A DNA stretch of 64,000 nucleotides from Herbiconiux sp. SALV-R1 (GCF_013113715.1 NZ_CP053344.1:3658001-3722000), one strand, 5' to 3'; shown: positions 9,032 through 19,039, counted from the first letter of the stretch. The notes: a model not told the origin generated them from the sequence alone. Made by a program: numbers and translations.

Positions 9032-10192
9032 TCAGACGTCCATCACCGAGCCGTCGGCGCCGTAGGCGCTGCTCGGCACGGCGATGGGACGGGCGGGCAC
9101 GTCGAGCAGGGCCTCGACGTCGAGGTCGATGCCGAGACCGGGCCTGTCGGGGACGGTGAGCGATGCTCCCTCGAGGGTCCACGGCTCGACCGACACCTCC
9201 GACCTCCGGGGCTCGTCGGGGCACAGCTCGAGGAGGGAGAAGCTCGGCACGGCGAGGGCGACCTGCGCCGATGCCGCCGTCGACACGGGGCCGGCCGGGT
9301 TGTGCGGGGCCAGCACCGCGCGGTAGGTGTCGGCGAGGGAGGCGATGCGCGTCACCTCGCTGATGCCGCCGGCGTGGCAGAGATCAGGTTGCACGACATC
9401 GACGAGTCCCCTCTCCAGCGCGGGACGGAACTCCGCGCGCGAGAACAGCCGCTCTCCGAACGCCACCGAGATGCCATGGTCACGGGCGACCGCGGCGACC
9501 GGCGCGACGAGCTCGGGGCTCTCGGGGGCGATGGGCTCCTCGATCCAGCGGATGCGGAAGGGGGCGAGGGCGCGGAGGAGACGGATGGCCTCGTCGGGCC
9601 GCGACCGCCCGTGGTTGTCGATGAGCACGTCGACGTCCCAGCCCACCGCATCCCGGAGCGCCGAGAGCCGCTCGACCGCCCGGCCGAGTCGCTCGTGCTC
9701 CGGCAGCACGCTGTCGGACACCCAGGCCCCGGTCTTCAGCACCCGCACCCCTGACTCGACGAGCGCCCGGGCATCCGCCGCCGTGCGTTCGGGGTCGTAG
9801 ATGGCGACATGCCGGTAGGTGTCGACCCGGTCGCGCACCGGCCCGCCGAGCAGCACGTGCACGGGCACACCGAGCCGCTTGCCCCTGATGTCCCAGAGCG
9901 CCTGGTCGATGGCGGCCACCGCGCTCGCCAGCACGATGCCGCCGCGCCAGAATCCGTGCCGGGTCGCCTCCTGCCAACGGCGCTCCACCGCCATCGCGTC
10001 GAGCCCGATCATCCTGGCTCCGAGTTCCTCGACCGCGGCGCGCACGGTGCCCTCCCACAGCTCGGTCGACGCCTCGCCCCAGCCGTGCATCCCGTCGGCG
10101 GTCTCGACCCGCACGAAGAGCCAGTTGCGCACGCCGCCGAAGGTGGCGAAGGTCTGCACGCGGGCGATGACGGTGGGCGAGCGGTCAGCCAC
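9032..10192 (-). CDS. Enolase-superfamily sugar-acid dehydratase (second DgoD-like paralogue)
   Basis: A 386-residue MR/MLE-type enzyme, the same length as its paralogue at 4984 but clearly diverged. Active-site motifs: DNHGR near residue 191, WIEEP near 215, FGERLF near 244 and LAPHNPAGP near 297. It probably dehydrates the aldonate produced by the dehydrogenase and SMP-30 lactonase of this operon. It overlaps the upstream dehydrogenase by 8 bp and is followed by a 58-bp gap before the cellulase-like gene. Confidence 0.85.
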   Translation of the reverse strand: MADRSPTVIARVQTFATFGGVRNWLFVRVETADGMHGWGEASTELWEGTVRAAVEELGARMIGLDAMAVERRWQEATRHGFWRGGIVLASAVAAIDQALWDIRGKRLGVPVHVLLGGPVRDRVDTYRHVAIYDPERTAADARALVESGVRVLKTGAWVSDSVLPEHERLGRAVERLSALRDAVGWDVDVLIDNHGRSRPDEAIRLLRALAPFRIRWIEEPIAPESPELVAPVAAVARDHGISVAFGERLFSRAEFRPALERGLVDVVQPDLCHAGGISEVTRIASLADTYRAVLAPHNPAGPVSTAASAQVALAVPSFSLLELCPDEPRRSEVSVEPWTLEGASLTVPDRPGLGIDLDVEALLDVPARPIAVPSSAYGADGSVMDV

Positions 10193-11237
10193 AGTCCACC
10201 AGCACCTTCAGCGCGCCCGAACCACCGTCGGCCAGCAGGGCGAAGCCGTGCTCCACCACCTCGGCGAGCGGGATGCGGTGGGTGACGAGGTCGGCGACGG
10301 GCAGCGTGCCCGAGGCTATGAGGTCGAGGGCCACTGCACTGTCGTCGTCCCAGAGATGGGCGGCCGACCCGGCGATCGTCTTCTCGCCGAGCACCAGGTC
10401 GACGAGGTCGAGCTCGACGGCTCCGGCCCGCAGCCCGAGGGCGATGATGCGTCCGCCCCTCCTGGCGAGGTCGCAGGCGAGCCCCAGGCCCGCGGCGGCG
10501 CCGCTGCACTCGAAGACCACGTCGAAGCCGCCGAGCGGCTCCGCCCTCGCGATCGCCGTCGCCTCGTCGGGCGCCGCCCCGCGTTCCGCCCCGAACCGGA
10601 CGGCGCGCGCGCGACGATCGACGTCGGGGTCGACCATGAGACCGACCGCCCAGCCGCGGGCCCGAGCGACTCGGGCGACGAGCTGTCCGACGGTGCCCGA
10701 GCCGACGACGGCCACGCGGCCCGCCGTCGCTCCGGCGGCACGCACCGCGCGCACGGCGACCGACGCCGGCTCCACCAGGGCCGCCTCCTCGGCCGTCACC
10801 CCGCCGGGCACCTCGAGGCACGTGGCCGCGCGGGCCACCATGAGCTCGGCGAGTCCGCCGTCCTCGGTCTGGCCGCGCACGGCGAGGGTGCTGCACAGCC
10901 CCACCTCGTGCCGCGCGCACCACCAGCACTCGCCGCAGCCGAGCACCACATCCGGCACGACGAGCGCTCCTTCGCGCGGCCCCGAGCCGTCGGCCGCGGC
11001 ACGGACGACCCGCCCGACCACCTCGTGGCCGAGCACGATCGGAGCCACCGATCCGCGGCGCGGATGGGGCTCGGGGGCCACCGGAACGGCGATCGGCCCG
11101 CTCCGGTACTCCTCGAGGTCCGATCCGCAGATGCCGCACCAGGCGACGCGCAGAAGGAGTTCATCGGGTGCGGGCTCCGGTTCGGGCACCTCGTCGAGCC
11201 GCACGTCGGCACGGCCGTGCCAGCGCACCGCTCTCAC
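10185..11237 (-). CDS. Zinc-dependent MDR-family sugar/polyol dehydrogenase
   Basis: A 350-residue medium-chain dehydrogenase. The catalytic zinc Cys is in WCGICGSD near residue 37, followed by LGHEVVG. The structural-zinc loop is CGECWWCARHEVGLC, and the Rossmann glycines are VVGSGTVGQL. L-threonine dehydrogenase, sorbitol dehydrogenase and glucose/galactose dehydrogenase look alike. Next to a lactonase and an aldonate dehydratase, oxidation of a free aldose to its lactone is likely. The GTG start overlaps the beta-galactosidase stop. Confidence 0.82.
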   Translation of the reverse strand: MRAVRWHGRADVRLDEVPEPEPAPDELLLRVAWCGICGSDLEEYRSGPIAVPVAPEPHPRRGSVAPIVLGHEVVGRVVRAAADGSGPREGALVVPDVVLGCGECWWCARHEVGLCSTLAVRGQTEDGGLAELMVARAATCLEVPGGVTAEEAALVEPASVAVRAVRAAGATAGRVAVVGSGTVGQLVARVARARGWAVGLMVDPDVDRRARAVRFGAERGAAPDEATAIARAEPLGGFDVVFECSGAAAGLGLACDLARRGGRIIALGLRAGAVELDLVDLVLGEKTIAGSAAHLWDDDSAVALDLIASGTLPVADLVTHRIPLAEVVEHGFALLADGGSGALKVLVDCG

Positions 11238-13342
11238 GGCGATCCGGGCGCCGAGACGAGCACGCGGCTCTCCCAGGCGGCGAGGGTGAGGCTCCCGCCC
11301 AGGCCACGGCCAGTGACCGCATCGGTGACCGACCGCCCGGCCAGGTCGGGCGCGGCGACCTCGACGCCCTCCCAGGAGTGGTTGGCCACGAACCAGAGGG
11401 TGGAGCCGGCCGGTGTCGTCGCACTCGAGACCCGCACCGACTCCGGCACGTCCTGCCAGACGGCCGCGGCCGGGGTCACGTCGCGCTCGGCGAGCGCCCA
11501 GCCGATGAGCCGTGTCATGGTGCCGGCGTCGGGCAGAGTACCCACCCAGGTCATCCGGCCCGCCCCGACCTCGTTGCTGGTGATGGCGGCGGCCCGCTCG
11601 AGGAAGGGATGCTCGTAGCCGGCGACGACCTCGGCGCCCTCGGTCGTCAGCACGTCGGCCCACCCCTCCCCCGTCGACGACTCGTCGGTGACGGGATGCC
11701 CGCCGGAGAGCGGCACGGGCCGGGTGAGGGTCGTGAACTCCTGGTAGCTCGCGCCGACGGCCTCCCGCAGTACCCCGGGCGCCCGGGTCGCCCGCACCCG
11801 CGACCACTCGTCGGCGTACCCGGTGCGGAAGGTCACGATGACGTGCGCCCCGGAACGGGCGTGGGCGACGAGACGCTCCAGCAGGGCGTCGTCGGCGATG
11901 TAGAGCGCCGGCACCACGAGCACCGACTGACCGCTCCAGTCGCTGTCGGGATGCACGATGCGCACCTGGGCGCCCGCCCCGAGCGCCGCGTCGTAGCAGC
12001 GCATGAGGATGCGGTGGTAGCTGTGCGGGTCCGGCCGGTCGGTTCCGGGGATCTGCAGCGGGGGGAGGAACTGCAGCGCGCGGAGGCTGTCGCGCGAGGC
12101 GAGCACCGCCACGTCGGCGTCGGGGACGAGACCGGCGACGACCGGTTCGAGCCGCCGCAGCTCGGCCCCGATGTCGGAGACTTCGGCGAAGATGCGGCCC
12201 GGCTCCAGGTCGTGACCGAGCACGCCCTGCCAGTAGGTCTCGGCGCCGTAGTGGAGCGTGTGCCAGTGCCAGTAGGCGAGCAGGTCGGCGCCGCGTGCGA
12301 GCAGCGAGTGCGCGACCAGCTTCAGCTGGCCAGGGTACGGCGGCGCATTCGTCGCGTGCTCCCCGATGGTGCCTGCCTGCGCCTCGGTCACCCAAAACGA
12401 GGAGCCGCGCGGCCCGCGGAGCGAGTAGGCGGTGTCGGCGCGCCACGCCATGGTCGATGCGGTGCGGTCGAGCAGCCACCACGGGCCGAGGCCCTGCGTC
12501 AGCGACGGATCGGGGTCGGGCAGCGCCAGCGCGTCCTGCATCGGGAAGTAGATGTTGGTGGCCGTGTGGTCCAGCGCCTCGGAGATGGCGCGAGGGCCGG
12601 TGGCGGCGAGGCTGTCGCCCGCCACGACGTCGTGCACGACGGGGACGCCCTCGGGCAGGATCGAGCGAAGGAGGTCACGCTGCCACGACACGAACTCCAC
12701 GGTCAGCGACTCCTGGAACCTGCCCCACTCGAGGGCGTAACCCGGGTTCGTGTTGCCGACGGGTGCCCAGAGGTCGTCGATGGTGGTGAGCCGGTGGCTC
12801 CAGTAGTCGAGGCCCCACCGGGCGTTGATCTCCTCCACCGTGCCGACGTGGTCGAGCACCCACTGCCGGAACCGGTCGACGAGGGCGGGCCCGGCGAGCT
12901 CGTGCACGCCGATCTCGTTGTCGACCTGCCACGCGATGACGCCGGGATGCGCGCCGAAGCGCTCCGCCATCGCCCGCACGATGCGCTCGACATGCCGGCG
13001 ATAGACGGGGTTCGTGAAGTCGAGGTTCTGACGCGCGCCGTAGGGAAGGGTGCTGCCGCCGGCCGTGGTGGCCATCACCTCCGGATACCGCCGGGAGAGC
13101 CACGGCGGCACCGCGTAGCTCGGCGTGCCGAGCACGACGGCGAGCCCGAGCTCGTAGGCGCGGTCGACCACCTCGGCGAGCGCCTCGAACGAGATCTCGC
13201 CCTCCTCCGGCTCGTACGATGCCCAGGTCGATTCGCCGAGGCGGATGACGGTGAAGCCCGCCTCCACCATGAGTCGCAAGTCCTCCTCCACGCGACGCAC
13301 CGGCTGGTACTCCGCGTAGTAGCTGGCGCCGTAGAGCATCAT
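11234..13342 (-). CDS. GH42 family beta-galactosidase
   Basis: A 702-residue protein starting MMLYGASYYAEYQP, a typical GH42 N-terminus. The acid/base Glu is in AWQVDNEIG near residue 143, and the nucleophile Glu in FWVTEAQAG near 322. A trimerisation domain and a C-terminal beta domain follow. There is no signal peptide, so it should cleave imported beta-galactosides (or alpha-L-arabinopyranosides) inside the cell. The ATG overlaps the GH3 stop (ATGA). Confidence 0.9.
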   Translation of the reverse strand: MMLYGASYYAEYQPVRRVEEDLRLMVEAGFTVIRLGESTWASYEPEEGEISFEALAEVVDRAYELGLAVVLGTPSYAVPPWLSRRYPEVMATTAGGSTLPYGARQNLDFTNPVYRRHVERIVRAMAERFGAHPGVIAWQVDNEIGVHELAGPALVDRFRQWVLDHVGTVEEINARWGLDYWSHRLTTIDDLWAPVGNTNPGYALEWGRFQESLTVEFVSWQRDLLRSILPEGVPVVHDVVAGDSLAATGPRAISEALDHTATNIYFPMQDALALPDPDPSLTQGLGPWWLLDRTASTMAWRADTAYSLRGPRGSSFWVTEAQAGTIGEHATNAPPYPGQLKLVAHSLLARGADLLAYWHWHTLHYGAETYWQGVLGHDLEPGRIFAEVSDIGAELRRLEPVVAGLVPDADVAVLASRDSLRALQFLPPLQIPGTDRPDPHSYHRILMRCYDAALGAGAQVRIVHPDSDWSGQSVLVVPALYIADDALLERLVAHARSGAHVIVTFRTGYADEWSRVRATRAPGVLREAVGASYQEFTTLTRPVPLSGGHPVTDESSTGEGWADVLTTEGAEVVAGYEHPFLERAAAITSNEVGAGRMTWVGTLPDAGTMTRLIGWALAERDVTPAAAVWQDVPESVRVSSATTPAGSTLWFVANHSWEGVEVAAPDLAGRSVTDAVTGRGLGGSLTLAAWESRVLVSAPGSP

Positions 13343-15690
13343 GCCTCCACGAGCGCGCGTGCGGTCACCGACACCGGGGTGACCAGGGCACGATCGCGGC
13401 CGAGCACCCGGGTCTCGCCGCCGAGCTCGATGCGGGCGGCCAGCCCCTCGGCTCCCGCGGATTCGGCGACGATGAACTCGAAGGCTCCGGGTTCCACCAG
13501 CCACTGCAGCTCGCGGGAGACCAGCGCGAGCCGGTCGGCTGGGACGGAGAACTCGACGACCGCTGACTCTCCCGCGGCGAGCTCCACGCGTGCCCAGCCG
13601 AGGAGGGCGCGCATCGGCCGCGTGACGGAGGCGAACAGGTCGCGCCCGTACAGCTGCACGACGTCGGCACCGGATCGGCGACCGGTGTTGCGCACCGTCA
13701 CCGACACGCTGAGTGTGCCGGAGGTATCGCTGCGATCGGCCGTCACCGACAGCTCGTCGTAGGAGAAGGAGGTGTACGACCCGCCATGGCCGAAGTGCCA
13801 CAGCGGCGCCGGGTCGACACTCGACACCGGGTTGTCTCCGCCGAGACGGGGGTGCAGGTAGGAGTAGGGCTCGCCACCCGGAACCCGGGGCATGCTCACC
13901 GGGAGGTGACCGCTGGGGTTGAGGCGCCCGCTCAGCACGCCCGCCACCGCCGCGGCGCCCGCCTCGCCGGGGAAGAAGGCCTGCACCACCGAGGCAGCCC
14001 GCCCCGCCCAGCGCGTGAGCGGATACGGCCGACCGGTGACGAGCACGAGCACCACGGGCGTCCCCGTCTCGAGCACGGCGTCGACGAGTTCGCCCTGCCT
14101 GCCGGGCAGCACGAGGTCGTCGGTGTCACTGCCCTCACCTACGGTCCCCCGCCCGAAGAGGCCGGCGCGGTCGCCCACCACGACGACGGCGACATCGGCG
14201 CCGCGCGCCAGTTCAGCGGCAGCGCGGATGCCGGCGGCGGCCTCCTCGGGGTCCTCCTGGTCGGCGCGCACACGGCACCCTTCGGCGTGCACGACCGTCG
14301 CCGACCCGTCGAGCTCGGCCCGGAGGGCATCGAGCACGGTCGGCACCTCGATGCCGATCGGCGTGCCCTCGGGCACCTCGACGTGGTTGGTGAAGCTGTA
14401 GTTGCCCATCATCGCCTCGGCGGAGTGGGCGTTGGGGCCAAGGACGGCGACGGTGCGCGGCGGTGCCACGGCCGCGCCGGATACGTCGGTGCCGAGGGGC
14501 AGCAGCCCTGAGTCGTTCTTGAGCAGCACCACCGAGCGCTCGGCGATGCGCAGGGCCACAGCGCGCGACTCGACCGGGTCGAGGTCGATCGGGCCGTCGT
14601 CGTCGCCCGTCTCCGCGAACACTCCGAGGTCGACCTTCTGCCTGAGCACCCGCTCCAGGGCGCGGTCGACCAGGGCGATGTCGACGGCGCCGCTCTCGAT
14701 CGCCGCCTTGAGCGGTTCCAGGTAGGCGTTGCCGGTGGGCAGCTCGACGTCGACCCCGGCCGTGAGCGCCTTCACCGCCGCCTCCTCGAGATCGGCCGCC
14801 ACGTCGTGGAGGGTGTGCAAGAAGGCGACCCCGAAATAGTCGGCGACCACCGTTCCCTCGAATCCCCAGTCGTCGCGCAGCAGTCCGGTGAGGATGTTCG
14901 GGTCGGCGGCCACGGGGACCCCATCGATCTCGGCGTACGAGTGCATCACCGACGACGGCCGGGCGAGCTTCACCGCCATCTCGAAGGGCACCGCGAACTG
15001 CTCGAGCAGTTCGCGCCGACCGATGTGCACGGGCGCGAGGTTGCGGCCGGCCTGTGAGTTCGAGTACGCCAGGAAGTGCTTCAGCGTCGCACCCGGGCCC
15101 TGCGACTGAATGCCGTCGATGTAGGCGCTGGCGATCAGGCCGACGAGGTACGGGTCTTCGGAGATGCACTCCTCCACCCGGCCCCATCGCGGATCGCGCA
15201 CGAGGTCGAGCACGGGCGCGAGCCCGAGGTGAATGCCGAGCCCCGCCATCGACGAGCCGATGCGCCGACCCATCTCCCGCACCGACTCGGCATCCCATGA
15301 TGCTCCCCAAGCCAGCGGAGACGGGTAGGTCGTCGCCCCGTAGAGCTGGAGCCCGGTGAGGCACTCCTCGTGAACGAGCGCCGGGATGCCCAGGCGGCTG
15401 TTCGCACTGACGCGCTGCTGGATGGCCCGCAGCGAGCTGCGCATCTCGTCGGCACGCACCACCCGGCTGCCGAGTGGGCGGGTGAGCTGGCCGAGCCCGT
15501 GGCCGATGTAGTCGTCGAGTTCGCCCACCTTCGAGAGCATCTCGTGCTGCATCGGGGCGACGTCGGCTCCGCCGGCCGCCGAGACGTCGAGCCAGAGGCC
15601 GATCAGTTGGGCGAGTTTCTCGTCGAGCGACATGGCCGCGATCAGGGCGGGAACGTCGGGGGTTTCGGGCAGGGGAGTGCGATCGGTCAT
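13339..15690 (-). CDS. GH3 family beta-glucosidase/beta-xylosidase
   Basis: A 783-residue, leaderless GH3 enzyme. The N-terminal barrel carries the nucleophile Asp in TVVADYFGV near residue 285. An alpha/beta sandwich and a C-terminal fibronectin-III-like domain (VSVTVRNTG onwards) follow. The ADYFG form is common in xylosidase- and glucosidase-type members. It lies between the ABC importer and the GH42 gene, so both enzymes probably act in turn on one imported plant oligosaccharide. The chosen ATG starts MTDRTPLPETPDV. Confidence 0.9.
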   Translation of the reverse strand: MTDRTPLPETPDVPALIAAMSLDEKLAQLIGLWLDVSAAGGADVAPMQHEMLSKVGELDDYIGHGLGQLTRPLGSRVVRADEMRSSLRAIQQRVSANSRLGIPALVHEECLTGLQLYGATTYPSPLAWGASWDAESVREMGRRIGSSMAGLGIHLGLAPVLDLVRDPRWGRVEECISEDPYLVGLIASAYIDGIQSQGPGATLKHFLAYSNSQAGRNLAPVHIGRRELLEQFAVPFEMAVKLARPSSVMHSYAEIDGVPVAADPNILTGLLRDDWGFEGTVVADYFGVAFLHTLHDVAADLEEAAVKALTAGVDVELPTGNAYLEPLKAAIESGAVDIALVDRALERVLRQKVDLGVFAETGDDDGPIDLDPVESRAVALRIAERSVVLLKNDSGLLPLGTDVSGAAVAPPRTVAVLGPNAHSAEAMMGNYSFTNHVEVPEGTPIGIEVPTVLDALRAELDGSATVVHAEGCRVRADQEDPEEAAAGIRAAAELARGADVAVVVVGDRAGLFGRGTVGEGSDTDDLVLPGRQGELVDAVLETGTPVVLVLVTGRPYPLTRWAGRAASVVQAFFPGEAGAAAVAGVLSGRLNPSGHLPVSMPRVPGGEPYSYLHPRLGGDNPVSSVDPAPLWHFGHGGSYTSFSYDELSVTADRSDTSGTLSVSVTVRNTGRRSGADVVQLYGRDLFASVTRPMRALLGWARVELAAGESAVVEFSVPADRLALVSRELQWLVEPGAFEFIVAESAGAEGLAARIELGGETRVLGRDRALVTPVSVTARALVEA

Positions 15691-15743
15691 GAGTGATTCG
15701 TTCCTCGAGAGATGGGTCGTGAGCGGGATGGGCGCGGGGCGGG

Positions 15744-16679
15744 TCAGCCCTTCACGGCGCCCTCCATGATTCCGGCGACCAGCTGCTTGCCGGCGGCCAG
15801 GAAGAGCAGCAGCAGCGGCAGGGTGGCGATGACCGAGGCGGTCATCGTGACCGAGTAGTCGATCGAGTACGCCGTGCGCAGCTGCTGGATGGCGACCTGG
15901 GAGGTGAACATGTCGGGCGAGTTCAGGATGATGAGCGGCCAGAGGAAGTCGTTCCACGCACCCATCGCGGCGAACAGCCCGAACACGGCAGCTGATCCCC
16001 GGATGTTCGGGAGCACGACCGACCAGTAGGTGCGGAAGGTGCCGCAGCCGTCGATCTTGGCGGCTTCGACGAGCTCGTCGGGGATCGACCCCATCACGAC
16101 CTGGCGCATCCAGAACACCCCGAAGGCCGACACGGCACCCGGCACGATGAGTGCCTGGAGCGTGTTCACCCATCCGAGGTTCACCATGATCATGTAGAGC
16201 GGCACGATGCCGAGCTGCGCCGGGATCGCCATCGTGGCGATGACTGTGACGAGCAGTGCGTTGCGGCCCCGGAACCTGAGCTTCGCGAAGGCGAAGCCGG
16301 CCAGGCTGCAGAAGAAGACCTGGAGCACCGCGACCGACACCGCGACGATGGCGCTGTTGAGGATGGAGCGGGCGAACGGCACCCTGGTCTGGGCATAGGC
16401 AGCGTTGTCGACGAAGTTGCCGCCGGGGAGGAACGTGGGCGGGAACTGCGAGACGGCGGCCGAGGTGTTCGAGCCCACCACGAACATCCAGTACAGCGGC
16501 GCGATGCTGCCGAGCACGCCGATGACGAGCACGGCGTAGCCCAGCCAGCTCATCCGCTGGCGAGGCGACTTGCGGCGCCGGGCGCGGTCGGGGGCCTCGC
16601 GGTTCGAGCGCTGCGCGGCGCGCGACGGGGGCTTGCGGGCGCCCGTCCGGGGCTGGTCGATGACGGTGCTGCTCATCAT
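15744..16679 (-). CDS. Carbohydrate ABC transporter permease (MalG type)
   Basis: A 311-residue inner-membrane protein with six hydrophobic segments after a basic N-terminus of about 50 residues (RARRRKSPRQRMSW). The EAA loop is DELVEAAKIDGCGTFRTYW, which docks an ATPase. The start overlaps the stop of the partner permease (ATGA). No ATPase is encoded in the operon, so a shared MsiK-type ATPase elsewhere is likely. Confidence 0.88.
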   Translation of the reverse strand: MMSSTVIDQPRTGARKPPSRAAQRSNREAPDRARRRKSPRQRMSWLGYAVLVIGVLGSIAPLYWMFVVGSNTSAAVSQFPPTFLPGGNFVDNAAYAQTRVPFARSILNSAIVAVSVAVLQVFFCSLAGFAFAKLRFRGRNALLVTVIATMAIPAQLGIVPLYMIMVNLGWVNTLQALIVPGAVSAFGVFWMRQVVMGSIPDELVEAAKIDGCGTFRTYWSVVLPNIRGSAAVFGLFAAMGAWNDFLWPLIILNSPDMFTSQVAIQQLRTAYSIDYSVTMTASVIATLPLLLLFLAAGKQLVAGIMEGAVKG

Positions 16680-17608
16680 GCGCTCCTGATCAGTCGGGCG
16701 AGCAAGAAGTTGATGCCCGCGATCATCAGCACGATGAAGAGCAGGGCGATCGCGATGGCGGAGGCGTAGCCGAAGTGGAAGGAGTTGAAGGCCTGTCCGT
16801 ACACCAGCAGGGTCATCGTGAGGCCCTGCCCGCGGTTGCCGCCCATGGCGTCTGTGAAGAGGAGCGCCTCGGTGAAGATCTGCATGCCGCCGACGGTGGA
16901 GGTGACCACGCTGAACAGGATGGTCGGCCTGATGAGCGGGAGGGTCACGCTGAAGAAGGTGCGGAACCGGCCGGCCCCGTCGATCTCGGCCGACTCGTAG
17001 AGCGAGGCGGGGACGGCCTGCATCGCCGCGAGCATGATCAGCGCGTTGAAGCCGGTCCAGCGCCAGATGACCATGATGGCGATCACCACCTGCGTGGTGA
17101 AGGGGTCGGCGTCCCAGGCGATGGGAGGAAGGCCGAGCAGCTGGAGCACCCAGGCGATCGGGCCGTAGTCGCGGCTGAACAGCGAGGAGAAGACGATGCT
17201 CACCGTCACCAGCGGGGTGATGTTCGGCACCAGCAGGGCCATCCGCCAGAATGTCTTCGCCCGGAGGCCGCGGTTGTTCAGCACCGACGCGATGATGAGG
17301 CTCAGGATGAGGCCCGGGATGGTCGACAGCAGGAAGATCGAGAAGGTGTTGCCGATCGCCTTCCAGAACCGCGGGTCCTGCAGCATGGCGCTGTAGTTGT
17401 CGAGACCGATGAACTCGTGCGTGGTCTCGAGCGGCGCCCAGTCGTGCAGCGACACCCAGCCGGTGTAGATCAGGGGGCCGGCCCCGAAGGCCAGGAAAAT
17501 GAGGAAGAAGGGGGCGATGTAGGTGTAGGGGGCGATGCGCTCCCGGAAACCCACGCGTCGCGGTTTGCGCAGCGCGCTGGTGGGGTGGTCGACGACCGTA
17601 GCGGTCAC
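16676..17608 (-). CDS. Carbohydrate ABC transporter permease (MalF type)
   Basis: A 310-residue permease with six predicted transmembrane segments. The EAA loop is LYESAEIDGAGRFRTFF. It belongs with the binding protein 65 bp upstream and the second permease immediately downstream, forming a CUT1-type importer for oligosaccharides. Its N-terminus carries a short Arg-rich stretch (RKPRRVGFRERIAPYTY) before the first membrane helix. Confidence 0.88.
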   Translation of the reverse strand: MTATVVDHPTSALRKPRRVGFRERIAPYTYIAPFFLIFLAFGAGPLIYTGWVSLHDWAPLETTHEFIGLDNYSAMLQDPRFWKAIGNTFSIFLLSTIPGLILSLIIASVLNNRGLRAKTFWRMALLVPNITPLVTVSIVFSSLFSRDYGPIAWVLQLLGLPPIAWDADPFTTQVVIAIMVIWRWTGFNALIMLAAMQAVPASLYESAEIDGAGRFRTFFSVTLPLIRPTILFSVVTSTVGGMQIFTEALLFTDAMGGNRGQGLTMTLLVYGQAFNSFHFGYASAIAIALLFIVLMIAGINFLLARLIRSA

Positions 17609-17673
17609 GGGCGTTCCTTTCGGTAGGCGGTGCCCGCGCCCAGTCCGGGGGCGCGGGCACCTCGAAGGCGAGG

Positions 17674-18936
17674 TCAGCCGTTCGTCTCGCGGGCGGCGGC
17701 CTCGATCGCCTCATTCCACGACTCGTCGGGAGCCTGGCCCTGCTCGACCCGGCCGACACCGGCCTCGAACTGCTGCTCGACCACCCGGGAGTCCGGGCCG
17801 ATCGGGTAGCCGTTCAGTGACTTCACGCTGTCGATGTAGATCTCGCCCAGTGGCGCGTCGCTGAAGAAGGGGTCGGTGAGGTCGACGACCGCCGGGTCTT
17901 CGTAGAGGGAGGGTGTCGACGGGAAGGTGCGGTTGTCCTCGAAGAGTGCCAGCTGCTGCTCCGGTGCCTCGAGCCAGGTGATGAAGTCGTACGCCTCCTT
18001 GGCGTGCTTCGAGGCCTTCGGCACGGCAAGGAACGAGCCGCCGTCGTTGCCGACCACTCCGGGCAGCGTCGCGACATCCCACTGACCCTCGGTGTCGGGC
18101 GCCTGCTGCTTGATGGTCGACAGGAGCCATGCCGGGGCGGGGATGGTGGCGAAGGCGCCGTTCGACATGCCCGCCAGCCACTCGGGCGACCAGGTCGCCA
18201 GGTCGGCCGAGAGTCCACCCTCGATGGCGTCCATGCTGTAGTCCCAGGCCTGCCGGATCGCGGGGTTGTCCTCGTAGATCAGGTTGCCGTCGGCGTCGTA
18301 GTACTTCTCGTCGGCCTGATTAGAGGCGGCGCGATAGATGGCCTTGCCGGCGTCGACGAAGCTCTTGCCGGTAGCCGCGTAGTACTTCTTGCCGGTGTCG
18401 ATGTAGCCCTGCCAGTCGGGCCAGAGTGCCGACACCTCGTCGCGGTCGGTGGGCAGACCCGCCGCCGCGAACAGGTCTTTGCGATAGGCGATCGCCATGC
18501 CACCGACGTCGGTGGGGATGGCGACGACGCTGCCGTCGGAAGCGACCCCGGTCTTCCAGCGCCAGTCGAGGTAGTCGCCGGCCAGATCTTCGGCCCCGAA
18601 ATCGCGGAGGTCGGTGAACGCGCCGGAGTTGTCGACGAACTCACCCATGTAATCCACGGCGATCTGGGCGATGTCCGGGCCCTGCCCGGCGATGAGCGAC
18701 GTGAGCAGCGTCTGGTGCGCCGCGTCGTAGTCGCTGATCTTCGACTGGATGTCGATGTTCGGATGTTCCGCCTCGTACTTCTCCACCAAGGGGGCGGAGA
18801 GATCTGCGAAGCCCCACATGTTGAGGACGATCTTCTCGTCGCCCCCGTCTGCTGACGACCCGCCGGATGCACACCCTGTCAGGAGCAGGGTGAGCGTGGC
18901 CGTTGCCGCCAAGGCAGCTTTCGTAGGTGCCTTCAT
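17674..18936 (-). CDS. Sugar ABC transporter substrate-binding lipoprotein
   Basis: A 420-residue extracellular solute-binding protein of the family 1 type. The signal peptide ends in a lipobox, LLLTGCAS, placing the lipidated Cys near residue 22. The mature part starts with a Gly/Ser-rich linker and KIVLNMWGF. It is the first gene of the 12-kb operon and captures the oligosaccharide. A LacI-type operator and a TTGACA -35 box lie just upstream. Confidence 0.9.
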   Translation of the reverse strand: MKAPTKAALAATATLTLLLTGCASGGSSADGGDEKIVLNMWGFADLSAPLVEKYEAEHPNIDIQSKISDYDAAHQTLLTSLIAGQGPDIAQIAVDYMGEFVDNSGAFTDLRDFGAEDLAGDYLDWRWKTGVASDGSVVAIPTDVGGMAIAYRKDLFAAAGLPTDRDEVSALWPDWQGYIDTGKKYYAATGKSFVDAGKAIYRAASNQADEKYYDADGNLIYEDNPAIRQAWDYSMDAIEGGLSADLATWSPEWLAGMSNGAFATIPAPAWLLSTIKQQAPDTEGQWDVATLPGVVGNDGGSFLAVPKASKHAKEAYDFITWLEAPEQQLALFEDNRTFPSTPSLYEDPAVVDLTDPFFSDAPLGEIYIDSVKSLNGYPIGPDSRVVEQQFEAGVGRVEQGQAPDESWNEAIEAAARETNG

Positions 18937-19008
18937 TGCCACAACCTCTCGGTACCGGGAGAGCTCATTCTCATCCCGTGCCGCCACATTTCCAGAGACA
19001 GGCTGCCG

Positions 19009-19029
19009 TGTCAATACATTTCGCGAAAG
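19009..19029 (-). promoter_or_regulatory. LacI-type operator and -35 box of the GH3/GH42 operon
   Basis: TTTCGCGAAA (19019-19028) is a perfect palindrome and part of TTTCGCGAAAG. A consensus -35 box TTGACA follows on the minus strand (19014-19009). The same 11-mer with one change (TTTTGCGAAAG) lies at 20123-20133 on the other side of the LacI gene. The pairing of two near-identical sites around one regulator is the main evidence; binding is inferred. Confidence 0.6.
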
Positions 19030-19039
19030 TTATTAGAAA

